64,000 nucleotides of DNA from Fimbriimonas ginsengisoli Gsoil 348 (GCA_945881865.1 CAMCVK010000002.1:186001-250000), one strand, 5' to 3'. Positions 33,261 to 42,725 are shown, counted from the stretch's first letter. The notes: generated from the sequence alone by a model not told the origin. Numbers and translations: made by a program.

Positions 33261-34385
33261 CTATGCCGAGGCCGTAATTTCTACGTTCGCGCGGGGCACC
33301 GTGACCTCGCGGCCGTCGGCGAGCTTCGCCGTAAGTACGCGCACTTCCGTGCCGCTTTCCAGCACTTGAAGGGTGGAAGGCAGACCGGTCACCGTACCGA
33401 GGGCTCCAAAATACGGCTCTCGGATGACTCGAATGGCCGCGCCGGGCTTCAGTTCAAAGATGTCTTGCGCGCGCGATTCGCTCACCGTGTCGGCGGCGAT
33501 GGGAGCGAGAATCTCGGGACGAATAACGCCCGCGCGAATCTGGGTCGCTCCGTTTAGGCTGCATTCTCGGCCCTCTAGCGACTTGAGAAGCGCGAAGGTT
33601 CGGTCGGCCATCCCGAGATATCCAAAACCCTCGGTTACCAAAAGGGTGATGCCGATCTGCTCGGAACCGGTGATGGCGACCCCGATGTCGTAGCCGAGGA
33701 ATGCGATGAGGTCCTCATCTCGGATGCCTCCGGCGATGATGCCGGCAGCTCCCACTTCGACGGCGCGGCGAATGGCTCCGGCACTCATCCCGGACCCGCC
33801 TACCAAAACTTTTCCGGCGTCGGTGGCCAAAATGTCGGACGGCTCCAAAACCTGGTTGGCGTCTTTAACCGCAAGCCGAATCACGCCGGTGCGCTCTCCG
33901 CCCACGCCAAAAATTCCTTGAATCATGGCGCAACGCGTTTCGATGATCGCGCCTTCGTTCGGCATGGTCTCGACGACGTGACCCTGAACGTAGGCAGTGA
34001 TTCCGATGGGAATTCCCGGTTCGCGGATGTACATGCTGCCCGAGACTTCGTTGATCGAGTCGACCGTTCCGGAAAAATCGGACGTAACCGAACTCTTGAA
34101 CATGCCGAAGAGCCCTTTCGTCTCGGCGATCATCTGGCCCTTCTCGATCTTCTCGCCCGGCTTCAGCTTCGACATTGCCGTAACGTCGCGCGGCTCCACG
34201 CCCAGCTTTTCGGAGAGCTTAATCGTTTGCAGCACTCCCGGAAGCACCGCCTCGGCGATGGTTTGGTCTGGACCTACGGCGTCGCCGACCTTCACCAGGA
34301 CGTCACCTTCGATGGGTAGGCGTCGGGTGCGACGAACGACGATGTCGCCGCTAACGGTTAAGCCGGGGGTGTATGCGCTTGCCAA
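33261..34385 (-). CDS. Conserved hypothetical protein with lipoyl-like and KOW-like parts
   Basis: 374 residues from a TTG start with AAAGGA 7 nt upstream. The N-terminus (VRRTRRLPIEGDVLVKVGDAVGPDQTIAEA) reads like a barrel-sandwich/biotinyl-type fold without the lysine signature. Residues about 200-280 (AAGIIAGGIRDEDLIAFLGYDIGVAITGSEQIGITLLVTEGFG) are conserved-looking with many Gly. The C-terminus (PYFGALGTVTGLPSTLQVLESGTEVRVLTAKLADGREVTVPRANVEI) looks KOW-like. No signal peptide. I do not recognise the family. It lies between the response regulator and the FNR-type reductase on one strand. Confidence 0.65.
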   Translation of the reverse strand: MASAYTPGLTVSGDIVVRRTRRLPIEGDVLVKVGDAVGPDQTIAEAVLPGVLQTIKLSEKLGVEPRDVTAMSKLKPGEKIEKGQMIAETKGLFGMFKSSVTSDFSGTVDSINEVSGSMYIREPGIPIGITAYVQGHVVETMPNEGAIIETRCAMIQGIFGVGGERTGVIRLAVKDANQVLEPSDILATDAGKVLVGGSGMSAGAIRRAVEVGAAGIIAGGIRDEDLIAFLGYDIGVAITGSEQIGITLLVTEGFGYLGMADRTFALLKSLEGRECSLNGATQIRAGVIRPEILAPIAADTVSESRAQDIFELKPGAAIRVIREPYFGALGTVTGLPSTLQVLESGTEVRVLTAKLADGREVTVPRANVEITASA

Positions 34386-34430
34386 TGTTGAATCCTTTGA
34401 AGCTAAATTTTAACACTTCTCGGGACGGCT

Positions 34431-35411
34431 TCACTTGTCGCGATCGGAAGAATGCCCAGGATAAAGCTTGGCGGTAGGGTCGAGCCGTGTTTTCGCGAAG
34501 CAAACGGCAGTCGCAGCCTCGCCAACGCCCGTCGCGATGAGCTTCAGCTTCTCCTGGAAGTTGCAGACATCGCCCACGGCAAAGATGCCAGGCAGGTTCG
34601 TTTCGTACTTCGAATCGACTTGGATCTGGTTCTTGCTGATGTCCAGCCCCCAGTCCATCAGCGGGCCGAGCGACGACTTGAAGCCAATGTTCACGACAAC
34701 CGCATCGGTAGGATGATAGTGCGTCTCCTTTGTGGTGGTGTGCTCCAGGGTGATGCCTTCTAGCTTTTCCCAGCCGTGCAGTTCCTTCACCGTGTAGAAG
34801 AGCTTGAAGTCGACGCGGCTTCCGCGCACCTTTTCAACCGAGTCCTCGTGCGCTTTGAAGACGTCCCGGCGGTGGACCAGTGTCATCGGCCCGGCAACGT
34901 CTTCCAGGTTTAGCGCCCAGTCGAACGCGCTGTCCCCGCCGCCGACGATGGTCACGGCTTTGCCGGCGAACTCAGCCTTGCTCTTGACACCGTAGAAAAT
35001 GCCCTTGCCGACAAGATCCTCTTCACGCGCGACGCCGATTCGGGTCGGGGTGAAGGCGCCAATTCCCGCGGAGATGATGATCGTCTTGGTCGGAAGTTCC
35101 CTTCCGCTCGCCGTGATGATCACGTAGCCGTCTTCCGTTTTGACGAGGGTTTCGGCGGTTTCTTCCAGGATGACTTCCGGGTTGAACTGGAGCGCCTGCT
35201 CGGCGAGGTTGTTAGCGAGGTCCTTGGCCAGCACCTTCGGGAAACCGGGCATGTCGTAGACGTATTTTTCGGGATAAAGCGCCATGAGCTGGCCACCGAG
35301 CTCGGGCAGCGAGTCGATCAGCCGGACCGACATCCCGCGCAAGCCGGCATAGAACACCGCGAAAAGGCCACACGGCCCGCCGCCAATCACCGTCACGTCA
35401 ACTTGATTCAT
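34431..35411 (-). CDS. Thioredoxin-reductase-type ferredoxin/flavodoxin--NADP+ reductase
   Basis: 326 residues with two dinucleotide folds: FAD site VIGGGPCGLF (8-17) and NADPH site VTIVGGGDSAFDWAL (near 155), and the C-terminal FAD block GIFAVGDVCNF. LGGQLMALYPEKYVYDMPGF is typical of the TrxR-like FNR family. There is no CxxC active site, which separates it from thioredoxin reductase. It should pass electrons between NADPH and ferredoxin or flavodoxin in the cytoplasm. The acidic/charged C-terminus (GHSSDRDK) is a short tail. It diverges from the GAF-domain gene at 35511. Confidence 0.9.
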   Translation of the reverse strand: MNQVDVTVIGGGPCGLFAVFYAGLRGMSVRLIDSLPELGGQLMALYPEKYVYDMPGFPKVLAKDLANNLAEQALQFNPEVILEETAETLVKTEDGYVIITASGRELPTKTIIISAGIGAFTPTRIGVAREEDLVGKGIFYGVKSKAEFAGKAVTIVGGGDSAFDWALNLEDVAGPMTLVHRRDVFKAHEDSVEKVRGSRVDFKLFYTVKELHGWEKLEGITLEHTTTKETHYHPTDAVVVNIGFKSSLGPLMDWGLDISKNQIQVDSKYETNLPGIFAVGDVCNFQEKLKLIATGVGEAATAVCFAKTRLDPTAKLYPGHSSDRDK

Positions 35412-35498
35412 TGCTTCGTTCTACGTTTCGGCATCGTTGCCCGGCGTGTAGCCCATCGTTTGGTCTGGGCCGCGCCGCCTCAGATCGGACATGCATTG

Positions 35499-35504
35499 TA
35501 TCCT
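35499..35504 (+). promoter_or_regulatory. -10-like TATCCT 6 nt upstream of the GAF gene
   Basis: TATCCT-N6-ATG at 35511 without a Shine-Dalgarno. A leaderless-type arrangement. The -35 is not evident. Confidence 0.4.
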
Positions 35505-35510
35505 CTCCGC

Positions 35511-35963
35511 ATGATCTCCCCATCCGTTGCCGACTCGATCTTGGAGCGCCTCTCGGTATCTTCCCTTAGCGGATTTGCCTTTCGGGAGGCCGCGATGGCC
35601 GAACTGGCTGCGCTGCCGGGCTACAACTGGAGCGGAATCTATCGCCTGGAGGGCTCCGTTTTGCACCTCGACGCGTTCGTGGGTGAGCCGACGGAGCACA
35701 CCGAGATTCCGGTTGGACGGGGCGTCTGCGGCACCGCGGTCGCGGAGCGAGCGAACCAGGTGATCTCAGATGTCCGCGAGATTTCGAACTATCTGGCGTG
35801 TTCGACGACAACGCGCAGCGAAATCGTCGTGCTGATTTTTGATGCGGCTGGTGATATCTGGGGCCAGATCGACATCGACGGCCATACGGTTGGCGCTTTC
35901 GACGAGTCCGATGAGCGTTCCTTGGCCGAGGTTGCGAGGCTGATTGCGACTCGGTTGGAGTAG
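35511..35963 (+). CDS. GAF domain protein, free methionine-(R)-sulfoxide reductase-like
   Basis: 150 residues from the ATG at 35511; the open frame begins about 100 nt earlier but the fold begins here. Motifs YNWSGIYRLEG, VGRGVCGTAV (Cys73) and YLACSTTTRSEIVVLIFD (Cys97) match fRMsr (MsrC/YebR). The family normally has three conserved Cys; the first, before IPVGRGVCG, is replaced here (EHTEIPVGRG). It may still reduce free Met-R-sulfoxide or may be a sensor. Divergent to the NADPH-using reductase at 34431, a plausible electron source. Confidence 0.82.
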   Translation: MISPSVADSILERLSVSSLSGFAFREAAMAELAALPGYNWSGIYRLEGSVLHLDAFVGEPTEHTEIPVGRGVCGTAVAERANQVISDVREISNYLACSTTTRSEIVVLIFDAAGDIWGQIDIDGHTVGAFDESDERSLAEVARLIATRLE

Positions 35964-35990
35964 CAGACTAGAAACGCTCTCCACCCCCAG

Positions 35991-36022
35991 CCCCTCCTCT
36001 CATTGAGAAATGAAAGGAGGGG
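35991..36022. terminator. Bidirectional terminator-like hairpin between GAF gene and typA
   Basis: CCCCTCCT (35991-35998) pairs with AGGAGGGG (36015-36022); inside, TCATT pairs with AATGA around a GAGA loop with one mismatch. It lies between convergent genes and is built like the C-rich/G-rich palindromes near 49.7, 50.5, 50.7 and 58.5 kb. Confidence 0.7.
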
Positions 36023-36032
36023 AGTGATGCGG

Positions 36033-37865
36033 TCAGACGAAGACTTCGCTCTTTCGCTCGGAGACGCGGCGCTCGCTGTGGTCTAGGACCTTCTTGCGGA
36101 AGCGCAACTGCTTCGGCGTTACCTCGAGCAGCTCGTCGTCTCGGAGCCAGGAGAGCGCCTGCTCCAGCGAGAACTCTTTGTGGGAGTCCAAAACGCTGGT
36201 GGCTTCGCTGTTCGCGCTCCGGATGTTGTTCGCTGCCTTCTCTTTCGTGGCGTTAACGATCATGTCTTCGTCTCGGCTACAAGCACCAACGATCATGCCG
36301 CCGTAGAGCTCCGTTCCGATGGGATAGAACAACGTGCCGCGCTCCTGAACGTCTTCGTAGGCGTAGCGCGTCAGCTTGCCCGGATCCTTCGAGATGAGCG
36401 AGCCCTGAGTTCGGCTTTCGATTTCGCCGCCGTACGGACGGTAGCCATCGAACAGCGAGCCCATGATGCCAAGGCCGCGCGTCAGAGTGAGGTAGCTCGA
36501 CCGGAAACCGATCAAACCACGCGTTGGGATCATGTACTGCAGCGTCGTCGTGCCCGAGTCGTTCTTGCGCATGTCGACCAACTCGCCCTTTCGTCGTGCG
36601 AGGTCTTCCATAACGCCACCGACCGACTCTTCCGGCAGCTCAAGCGTTGCGAGCTCGAACGGCTCTTCAATCTGGTTCTTTTCGCCGCGCTGGTAGATAA
36701 CCTGCGGACGCGCGATCTGCATTTCGTAGCCTTCGCGTCGCATGGTTTCGATGAGGATGGCAAGCTGGAGTTCGCCGCGCGCCTGCACCTTCACGGTGTC
36801 GGCCGGTGCCTCGGGGTCAACCTTAACCGAAACGCTAACCGCCTGCTCTTTCTCAACGCGCTCGCGGATCTTGTGGATGGTGAGGAACTTTCCGCCGTCT
36901 CGACCGGCAAGCGGCGAGTTGTTGGCAAAGAAGCTCATGGACAGCGTGCTGGGCTCGACCTTAATAGCCGGGAGTGCCTCGCTGGTGTCCACGTGGCAAA
37001 TCGTGTCCGAGATGAGAACGTTGTCCAAGCCGGCAAGCATGGCGATCTCACCTGCGGAAACCGCTTCAACTTCCTTCAGCTGGATGCCTTCGTAGGTCCA
37101 GAGCTTGGTGACGTTGAACGCTGCCTTCTTGACGACATCCTCGCGGAGCATCTCAACGCGGTCGCCGACCCTCACCGTTCCGCGAAGAACCTTTCCGCCA
37201 AACATGCGGCCGAGGTACTCGGAATAATCCAAGTTGTTGACCTGCAGTCGGAACGAGCCGTCGACCTCGACCTTCGGCGAAGGAACGGAGTTCACGATGG
37301 TCTCGAGCAGGAGACGCATGTCCATCTCGGTGCCTTCCGGCGTTAATCGGGCAAAACCGCTGGCTCCGCTCGTGTAAAGGTGGGGGAAGAACAGGTCCTC
37401 TTCGCTGGCGCCAAGGTCGATGAAAAGGTCGATCGTCTTGTCGTAGGCGTGGTGCGGCTGAGCGTTCTCGCGGTCGATTTTGTTGATGCAGACAACCGGC
37501 TTAAGGCCGTTCTCGAAGGCCTTCTTCAGCACGAAGCGCGTCTGCGGCATCGGGCCCTCGTTCGCGTCCACGATGAGAAGAACGCCGTCAACCATGCTGA
37601 GCACGCGCTCCACCTCTCCGCCAAAGTCAGCGTGACCCGGGGTGTCGACGATGTTGATTTTGTAATCCTTAAAGCGGATGCTGGCGACCTTAGAAAGAAT
37701 CGTGATGCCCTTCTCGCGCTCCAGATCGTTGGAGTCCATGACGCGGTCCCCCATGTGCTGGTTCTCGCGGAAGGTGCCGGCTTGCTTAAAGATCGCGTCC
37801 ACGAGGGTGGTCTTTCCGTGGTCAACGTGCGCAATAATGCCGACGTTTCGAATTTTCAAAGGCAT
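36033..37865 (-). CDS. typA: Translational GTPase TypA (BipA)
   Basis: 610 residues of full family length. G1 [12 protein letters not shown] (13-24), G2 KGITI, G3 [15 protein letters not shown]4 INKIDR, then EF-G-like domains and the TypA-specific C-terminus ([45 protein letters not shown]). TypA acts on the ribosome, especially in large-subunit assembly and under stress. TAAACT on the minus strand 6 nt before the ATG suggests a leaderless start. The gene converges on the GAF gene. Confidence 0.97.
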   Translation of the reverse strand: MPLKIRNVGIIAHVDHGKTTLVDAIFKQAGTFRENQHMGDRVMDSNDLEREKGITILSKVASIRFKDYKINIVDTPGHADFGGEVERVLSMVDGVLLIVDANEGPMPQTRFVLKKAFENGLKPVVCINKIDRENAQPHHAYDKTIDLFIDLGASEEDLFFPHLYTSGASGFARLTPEGTEMDMRLLLETIVNSVPSPKVEVDGSFRLQVNNLDYSEYLGRMFGGKVLRGTVRVGDRVEMLREDVVKKAAFNVTKLWTYEGIQLKEVEAVSAGEIAMLAGLDNVLISDTICHVDTSEALPAIKVEPSTLSMSFFANNSPLAGRDGGKFLTIHKIRERVEKEQAVSVSVKVDPEAPADTVKVQARGELQLAILIETMRREGYEMQIARPQVIYQRGEKNQIEEPFELATLELPEESVGGVMEDLARRKGELVDMRKNDSGTTTLQYMIPTRGLIGFRSSYLTLTRGLGIMGSLFDGYRPYGGEIESRTQGSLISKDPGKLTRYAYEDVQERGTLFYPIGTELYGGMIVGACSRDEDMIVNATKEKAANNIRSANSEATSVLDSHKEFSLEQALSWLRDDELLEVTPKQLRFRKKVLDHSERRVSERKSEVFV

Positions 37866-37871
37866 TCAGTC

Positions 37872-37877
37872 AGTTTA
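37872..37877 (-). promoter_or_regulatory. -10-like TAAACT 6 nt upstream of typA
   Basis: TAAACT on the minus strand, 6 nt before the ATG at 37865, with no Shine-Dalgarno. The -35 is weak. Same arrangement as rlmN. Confidence 0.4.
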
Positions 37878-37967
37878 CCGGCTTGAGGGGGACAGTTCGT
37901 TACGCCTTTTGGGTGATTCGTGTCAAGGGGTTGTTAAGAAAATTCCGACGGAAAGTGCGAGAAGGGT

Positions 37968-38381
37968 CTAACCGCCTAGCAAAACGCGCTCGGCCAGGAT
38001 GTAGGCCACGTAGTCATCCACCGGCACCGGCGGTACCTGCAACGTCGCCGGCAGAAATCGTCGCCAGCCCTTTCGCGGGTTGAACTCCCAGTAGCGTTCG
38101 CGGGCCTGCAGCGAGGTGTCCTGCTCATCCACGACCAAAATTCCAAGCGAAGGCATTGCCTCACGAACCGTGTGCACCACCGGGCCGGAGTTTGTGCCGC
38201 CGCCAATGATGATGGTTTCGAAGGGCTGAATCGCGAAGGTCTCAAACAGCGTGTACACGAGCTCGTCAGGCGAAACGATGTCGTGCCAAAGGAGTTTCAG
38301 CCCAGACTCTTGCGAACGAAAAACAAGCGCGACGCCGCATTTCACGCGTCCTGGGTCGATTGCTAGTACCGTTTTGTCCAT
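37968..38381 (-). CDS. RuvC-fold (YqgF/Holliday-junction resolvase-like) protein
   Basis: 137 residues from the ATG at 38381 (MDKTVLAIDPGRVKCGVALV); an in-frame ATG 15 nt upstream is less likely. AIDPGRVKCGVALV is the first strand-loop of the RNase H/RuvC fold, and later motifs IIGGGTNSGP, VVDEQDTSLQARERYWEFNP and VPVDDYVAYILAER supply further acidic residues. Related proteins (YqgF/RuvX) process pre-16S rRNA or resolve junctions. Which of these applies cannot be told. It lies between typA and the DUF3084 gene. Confidence 0.75.
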   Translation of the reverse strand: MDKTVLAIDPGRVKCGVALVFRSQESGLKLLWHDIVSPDELVYTLFETFAIQPFETIIIGGGTNSGPVVHTVREAMPSLGILVVDEQDTSLQARERYWEFNPRKGWRRFLPATLQVPPVPVDDYVAYILAERVLLGG

Positions 38382-38417
38382 GCCCGCTCGCCGCATGATT
38401 CTACTGTCCTAACGCCG

Positions 38418-39983
38418 TTAGCGCACATCCAATCGGATGCGAAGCGGACCTACCGCGCGCGTGTCCTTCACTACGATTGCGCGAACGAATGCCTTTCGGT
38501 TCAGGCGGCGCGCCTTGATTACCGCTTCCAGAATCTCGTCGGTGGAAACAGACCCGAAGGGCCCTTCTTCGCCTACTTTTGGAATGAGCTTGTCGGATCG
38601 CACCTTTTCGCTCAGCTTTGTCGCCAGGAACTCGGAGATCTGCCGGTAGACCACCGAAGCTTCTCGTTGACCCTCGACCATCGTTTGGCTCAGAATTTCG
38701 CCGTCTCGGTAAATCACGGGGTTCGGAAACAGGCCAAGTTCCAGGCTGACCGGCTCTCCGGCAAACGCATTCAGCGTGCTGTATCCCACCAAGGCGAGGT
38801 CGGTCTTGCTGTCGGTTAGCTGCCGAACCGCGGCCACACGGATCTGCGCCGGCGTGACTTCGGTCGAGAGCACCCCGCCGGTCTTGCCCATGATGTCGGC
38901 GGCCATGAACGGCCCGTTCGGTTTTGCCCCGCGCGCGGAAGCGGCTACACGGCAGGTGGCCAGGAATCGGTCGAACGCTTCCGCAGCTTCGGCTTCCTTA
39001 GCTCCGGCAGGAATTTCCAACCGACCCACTTCATCGCCCCGCCGAAAGATCATCGGGTTCAGCCGGGTCTTTTCGAAGGTGGAACTGATTGTCTGCGAGA
39101 ACGCCTGGCTGAGCTGAAAGTCGTTTTGAACTTTGCTCAATTCGGCCGTAAGCTTGTCCAGTTCGTATTGAACGGCGTTGATCTTTTTCTCAGATTCGGC
39201 CAGTTCCTTGGCCGCCGCTTCTTTCTGCTTCACGAGGGTTTCGGTATCGGTGTTCAGGGTGGCAAGCGTCTTGTTCAGCCCGGCAATGCGTCGCTCCAAC
39301 GCGCTGTTATCCGACTCCAGCTTGATGTTCTTTAAGTTGACTTCGTTGGCGTCCTTAACCGCCACGTTCCGCGTTTCGTTCGCCTTGCGCGTTTCGGCCT
39401 GAACCCGGCTCAGCTGCCCCTTTGCCAGATTCAGTTGCTGCTGAGCCGCCTGAAGCTGTGACTGGTTCTTTTGCAACTCGGCCGCGTTCCTCTTCAATTG
39501 CGCGTCGAGTTGATCGATTCGGCGCTGCGACGACGCGACCGATGCCTGAAGCCGCCCGACTTCCTGCTTTCGCTTTACGATCTCCGCCTTTTGCGCGTCC
39601 AGTAGTTTCTGCTGCTCTTTCGCCTTCTGCTCCCGCTCCTTGTTGGTTATCGTTAGCAGTTTGTTTTGGAGCTCCAAGTTGCTCGACTGCGCCTTCAATT
39701 CGCCGAGTTGGACAGTGACAACGCTCAGCTCTTGAATCGCGCGTCGGCCGTAAAGTAGCCAGCGACGAACGTCGGCACTGAAAACTCCCACCAAGCCGAT
39801 GGTGAGCATCGACACGATCACCCCAGAAAGAAACACGCCCAGGTTTGCCACGTGGCGCGGCCGCATTCGGCCAATGCTCAGCCGCTTCTTGCCCAGCTTT
39901 CGGCCCAAATTGTCGGCGAAAACGGCGATGCCGCCGCTAACGAGGACAATGAGAAGCAGAAAACCAGTGGTGAGAAAGTCCAA
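38418..39983 (-). CDS. DUF3084 domain coiled-coil membrane protein
   Basis: 521 residues. Two N-terminal membrane segments (FLTTGFLLLIVLVSGGIAVF and GVFLSGVIVSMLTIGLVGVF) precede a very long coiled coil (about 90-290; KEREQKAKEQQKLLDAQKAEI, AAELQKNQSQLQAAQQQLN). A C-terminal globular part includes RLEIPAGAKEAEAAEAFDRFL and RIRLDVR. This layout is the DUF3084 family, of unknown function, common in cyanobacteria and Armatimonadota. Its start abuts the lptF/G stop, so it is the distal gene of the lpt operon. Confidence 0.85.
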   Translation of the reverse strand: MDFLTTGFLLLIVLVSGGIAVFADNLGRKLGKKRLSIGRMRPRHVANLGVFLSGVIVSMLTIGLVGVFSADVRRWLLYGRRAIQELSVVTVQLGELKAQSSNLELQNKLLTITNKEREQKAKEQQKLLDAQKAEIVKRKQEVGRLQASVASSQRRIDQLDAQLKRNAAELQKNQSQLQAAQQQLNLAKGQLSRVQAETRKANETRNVAVKDANEVNLKNIKLESDNSALERRIAGLNKTLATLNTDTETLVKQKEAAAKELAESEKKINAVQYELDKLTAELSKVQNDFQLSQAFSQTISSTFEKTRLNPMIFRRGDEVGRLEIPAGAKEAEAAEAFDRFLATCRVAASARGAKPNGPFMAADIMGKTGGVLSTEVTPAQIRVAAVRQLTDSKTDLALVGYSTLNAFAGEPVSLELGLFPNPVIYRDGEILSQTMVEGQREASVVYRQISEFLATKLSEKVRSDKLIPKVGEEGPFGSVSTDEILEAVIKARRLNRKAFVRAIVVKDTRAVGPLRIRLDVR

Positions 39984-41093
39984 TTACTGGTTCCTTTGGT
40001 GCACCAAAAAGCCGGCGCAAACGGCCCCGATGACGATCGGGCCGAAGGCCGCTGCCCACGGCGGAATCGCACCGTTTTGAGACCAAACCGCCATGAAGTT
40101 TGCCAGCATGTAGTATCCAAAAATGATCGCGACCGCCAAGGCGAACCCAGCGGCGGTGCCGGTGCGATGGTTCCGAATGCCAAGAACGGCCCCTAAAACG
40201 CCGAACACGACGGCGGCCAGAGGAATGGAAAGTTTATTCCAATAACCGTACTCATAGTTCGCAATTTGGGCGGAAGTTCGCGTTCCGTTTACGCGGTGGT
40301 TCCGAATTACGGTCGCAAGCTCGGACATCGACATCGAGTCGAAGTCGTCGTCGCGCTCTTTCAGCAGGTCGGTGAAGCTCCCGCGCGGCTGCGCGATTCC
40401 TTCCGGCCAAACATCACCGTCCAGCGTCGTCCGAAACCGAAAGTCCGGCGTGAACAACACCGCGCCGCCGCGCACCCGCCAGTTATCCAGGCTTGTAAAC
40501 GTTACGGTTTTCGCAAGCATGATCAGGCTTTCCTTTCCGGCATCATCGTACTGAACGACAGTCACACCTTCTAGACTCCCGTCGGCCGCGTTTGCGTTCT
40601 TGGCCAAGATGCCAAGCCGGAGCTTTCCGTTCTCGATCTGCGTTTTCGATACCGGCATGGCGGCGGTGACTTTTTTCGCCTGCACGATGCGGACGCCAAG
40701 CGCCAGTGACGCCCGGGCCGACGACGGAACGATCGTCTCGTTGAAAACAAAAGTGAGAAGCGCAACCGCGATGGCAAACAGTCCAGCGGGGGCAACAATC
40801 CGGTAGACGCTCGCTCCACCGGCCTTCATCGCGACAATCTCGCTGTCCGAACTGAGGCGACCAAAGCTCAGCAGCGCCGCCAGCAACACCGCCATCGAGA
40901 ACGTTTTGGTCAGCATGCTGGGCAGCAAAAGCATGAAAAGCTCCGCGATTTGACCGAACGGAACGCCGTCCACCACATAGCCGGTGAGTCGGCCAAGGAA
41001 GGTGGCCGCCATGAGAAGGGCGGTGAACATGCCCACACCAAAGGTCCACGGGCCGACGATCTCCTTAAAGATCAGCCGATCAGTCTGCCGCAT
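39984..41093 (-). CDS. LptF/LptG (YjgP/YjgQ) family permease
   Basis: 369 residues with the LptF/G topology: three N-terminal membrane segments (WTFGVGMFTALLMAATFL, LLLPSMLTKTFSMAVLLAAL), a periplasmic beta-jellyroll (about 130-270, e.g. VTAAMPVSKTQIENGKLRLG) and three C-terminal segments (KLSIPLAAVVFGVLGAVLG). The SDSEIVAMKAGGASVYRI coupling helix is typical. With LptB it moves lipopolysaccharide-like molecules out of the inner membrane. Only one such permease is present, so it may be a homodimer, or the second one is elsewhere. It overlaps lptB by 14 bp. Confidence 0.9.
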   Translation of the reverse strand: MRQTDRLIFKEIVGPWTFGVGMFTALLMAATFLGRLTGYVVDGVPFGQIAELFMLLLPSMLTKTFSMAVLLAALLSFGRLSSDSEIVAMKAGGASVYRIVAPAGLFAIAVALLTFVFNETIVPSSARASLALGVRIVQAKKVTAAMPVSKTQIENGKLRLGILAKNANAADGSLEGVTVVQYDDAGKESLIMLAKTVTFTSLDNWRVRGGAVLFTPDFRFRTTLDGDVWPEGIAQPRGSFTDLLKERDDDFDSMSMSELATVIRNHRVNGTRTSAQIANYEYGYWNKLSIPLAAVVFGVLGAVLGIRNHRTGTAAGFALAVAIIFGYYMLANFMAVWSQNGAIPPWAAAFGPIVIGAVCAGFLVHQRNQ

Positions 41094-41844
41094 TCTCTTC
41101 CCTCAGCCGGATAGCTTCAAACGGGTCCGTATTGAACTGCTCGCCTAGGTAGAACTTCCGCACCATCGGGTCGGCGGCGATGTCCGCGCCTTTGCCTTCC
41201 GCGATGATTTTGCCGTCGATGAGGATGTAGTTTCGATCGGTGATTCGAAGCGTGGCCGCCACGTTATGGTCCGTGATGAGGATGCCGATGCCCCGGGCCT
41301 TCAATCGGAAAATAATGGCCTGAATCTCTTCGATGGTCACCGGGTCGATTCCCGTGAACGGCTCGTCCAGGAGGATGAACTTCGGATCGGTGGCAAGGGC
41401 GCGGGCAATCTCGACGCGGCGGCGCTCGCCGCCGGAGAGCACGTTTCCTTGGCTCTGCAGAATTCGACCAATGTGCAATTCCTCTGCCAATTCTTCGACC
41501 TTGGCGCGGATCTCCTTTCGGCTCTTTTTGGCCAGTTCCATCACGAGGCGCAGGTTGTCCTCCACCGTCAGCTTTCGAAAAACGCTGGCCTCTTGCGGCA
41601 AGTAGCCGACGCCGGCGCGCGCGCGGCGGTGCATGGGCCAGCGCGTCACGACTTCGGCATCGAACTTCACCCGACCGCCGTTTGGCTTCACCAAGCCAAC
41701 CGTCATGTAAAAGGTCGTCGTCTTACCGGCTCCGTTCGGCCCGAGAAGGCCCACGATTTCGCCCTGCGAGATTTCATAGGAAACCCCGTTGACTACCTTA
41801 CGCCCGCGGTACGACTTCTGCAGGTCCTCGGCCCGAATCGTCAA
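41080..41844 (-). CDS. lptB: LPS-export ABC transporter ATP-binding protein LptB
   Basis: 254 residues with Walker A GPNGAGKT (35-42), signature LSGGERRRVEIARAL, Walker B FILLDEPFTGIDPVTIEEI and switch His in ILITDHNV. These features, and the YLPQEASVFRKLTVEDNL block, are diagnostic of LptB (YhbG). It powers the LptF/G permease. Its overlaps with both neighbours (4 bp with lptA-like, 14 bp with lptF/G) mean a tight operon. Confidence 0.95.
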   Translation of the reverse strand: MTIRAEDLQKSYRGRKVVNGVSYEISQGEIVGLLGPNGAGKTTTFYMTVGLVKPNGGRVKFDAEVVTRWPMHRRARAGVGYLPQEASVFRKLTVEDNLRLVMELAKKSRKEIRAKVEELAEELHIGRILQSQGNVLSGGERRRVEIARALATDPKFILLDEPFTGIDPVTIEEIQAIIFRLKARGIGILITDHNVAATLRITDRNYILIDGKIIAEGKGADIAADPMVRKFYLGEQFNTDPFEAIRLREENAAD

Positions 41845-42725
41845 AGCTTCGCGGTACCGCCTTTCTTCTTTTTCGGCACCAGTTTGAGAGTCGTGCTGAC
41901 GGGTTCGCCGCTGGCCGCGATCGACACCGCCTCCTGCTTTTCGTTAATCTGGATGACCACGCGGGTGATGCCGGTGGTCTCGCCCTGGTCCGCCTCGGCA
42001 GTCCCGGTGAGTTTGATGGTTCCGGTGAGCACGGCTTCGGCGCCGGTTCCTTTCAGTCGGTACTCCAGGCGGTCTCCCGTCGCGGTGTAGGTCTCGGTTC
42101 CGTCTGGCTTACCCGGCGGCCGCTTCTGGTTAACCTTGAGCGAAACCTTGCCTTCCAGAATCGCGGTTCGAACCGGGTCCTTTTCCTTCTCGGCGGTCGA
42201 AACGGTCAGCCGAAGCGAATCTCCCGTGGCCACGCTGGCCTGCTTCCCGTCGGCGGTTGCGTTCTTCAGGGTCACGGCCCCGGCCATGACGACGTCGCCG
42301 GTCTCGCCCTTGTCGGTGTACGTCGTCTTCTGGCCAGTCGCCTCGACGCGTCCTTTCAGGTCTTCCTTCGCGAAGAAGGTAGCCCCGGTCGCGGTTGCGA
42401 CTTGAACCTTTTGCTTCTTCGGGTTCTCTTTTCGCGGGACCAACGTCGTGTCGATCTGGCGGGTTGCGGTAAGTCGGAAGCCCTCGACGCTCGCGGTGAT
42501 GCTGGCCGGCTTAGCCGCGACTCCATCAAACCGAAGCCGGGTGCTTTCGTTGACCACCTGGGTGAACAGGACGTTAAAGCCTTCCAGCACCAGCGTCCCC
42601 TCGTTTCGAACGGCCTTGAACGGTCGGTCAGTCTGAGCCGGAGCGCGCGCTTCACCCGTCAGAACCAGTGCCATTGGCACCAACAAAGCGAGCGGCAGGG
42701 CGGCAAGGCGAAGGTCAAGTTTCAT
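41841..42725 (-). CDS. LptA/OstA-like periplasmic LPS-transport protein
   Basis: 294 residues with a signal peptide (LRLAALPLALLVPMALVLTGEARAPA). The rest is a repeated beta-strand pattern (VEATGQKTTYTDKGETGDVVMAGAVTLKN, EGKVSLKVNQKRP, VLTGTIKLTGTAEA) as in the OstA/LptA beta-jellyroll that bridges the periplasm. The length is longer than E. coli LptA, with extra repeats. Position between lptC-like and lptB supports the role. Sequence similarity to classical LptA is low. Confidence 0.82.
   Translation of the reverse strand: MKLDLRLAALPLALLVPMALVLTGEARAPAQTDRPFKAVRNEGTLVLEGFNVLFTQVVNESTRLRFDGVAAKPASITASVEGFRLTATRQIDTTLVPRKENPKKQKVQVATATGATFFAKEDLKGRVEATGQKTTYTDKGETGDVVMAGAVTLKNATADGKQASVATGDSLRLTVSTAEKEKDPVRTAILEGKVSLKVNQKRPPGKPDGTETYTATGDRLEYRLKGTGAEAVLTGTIKLTGTAEADQGETTGITRVVIQINEKQEAVSIAASGEPVSTTLKLVPKKKKGGTAKL

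Noticed and set aside
36180-37346. 388-codon open frame on the plus strand inside typA
   Set aside because: The typA frame is a full-length conserved GTPase; the antisense frame has low-complexity composition and no motif.
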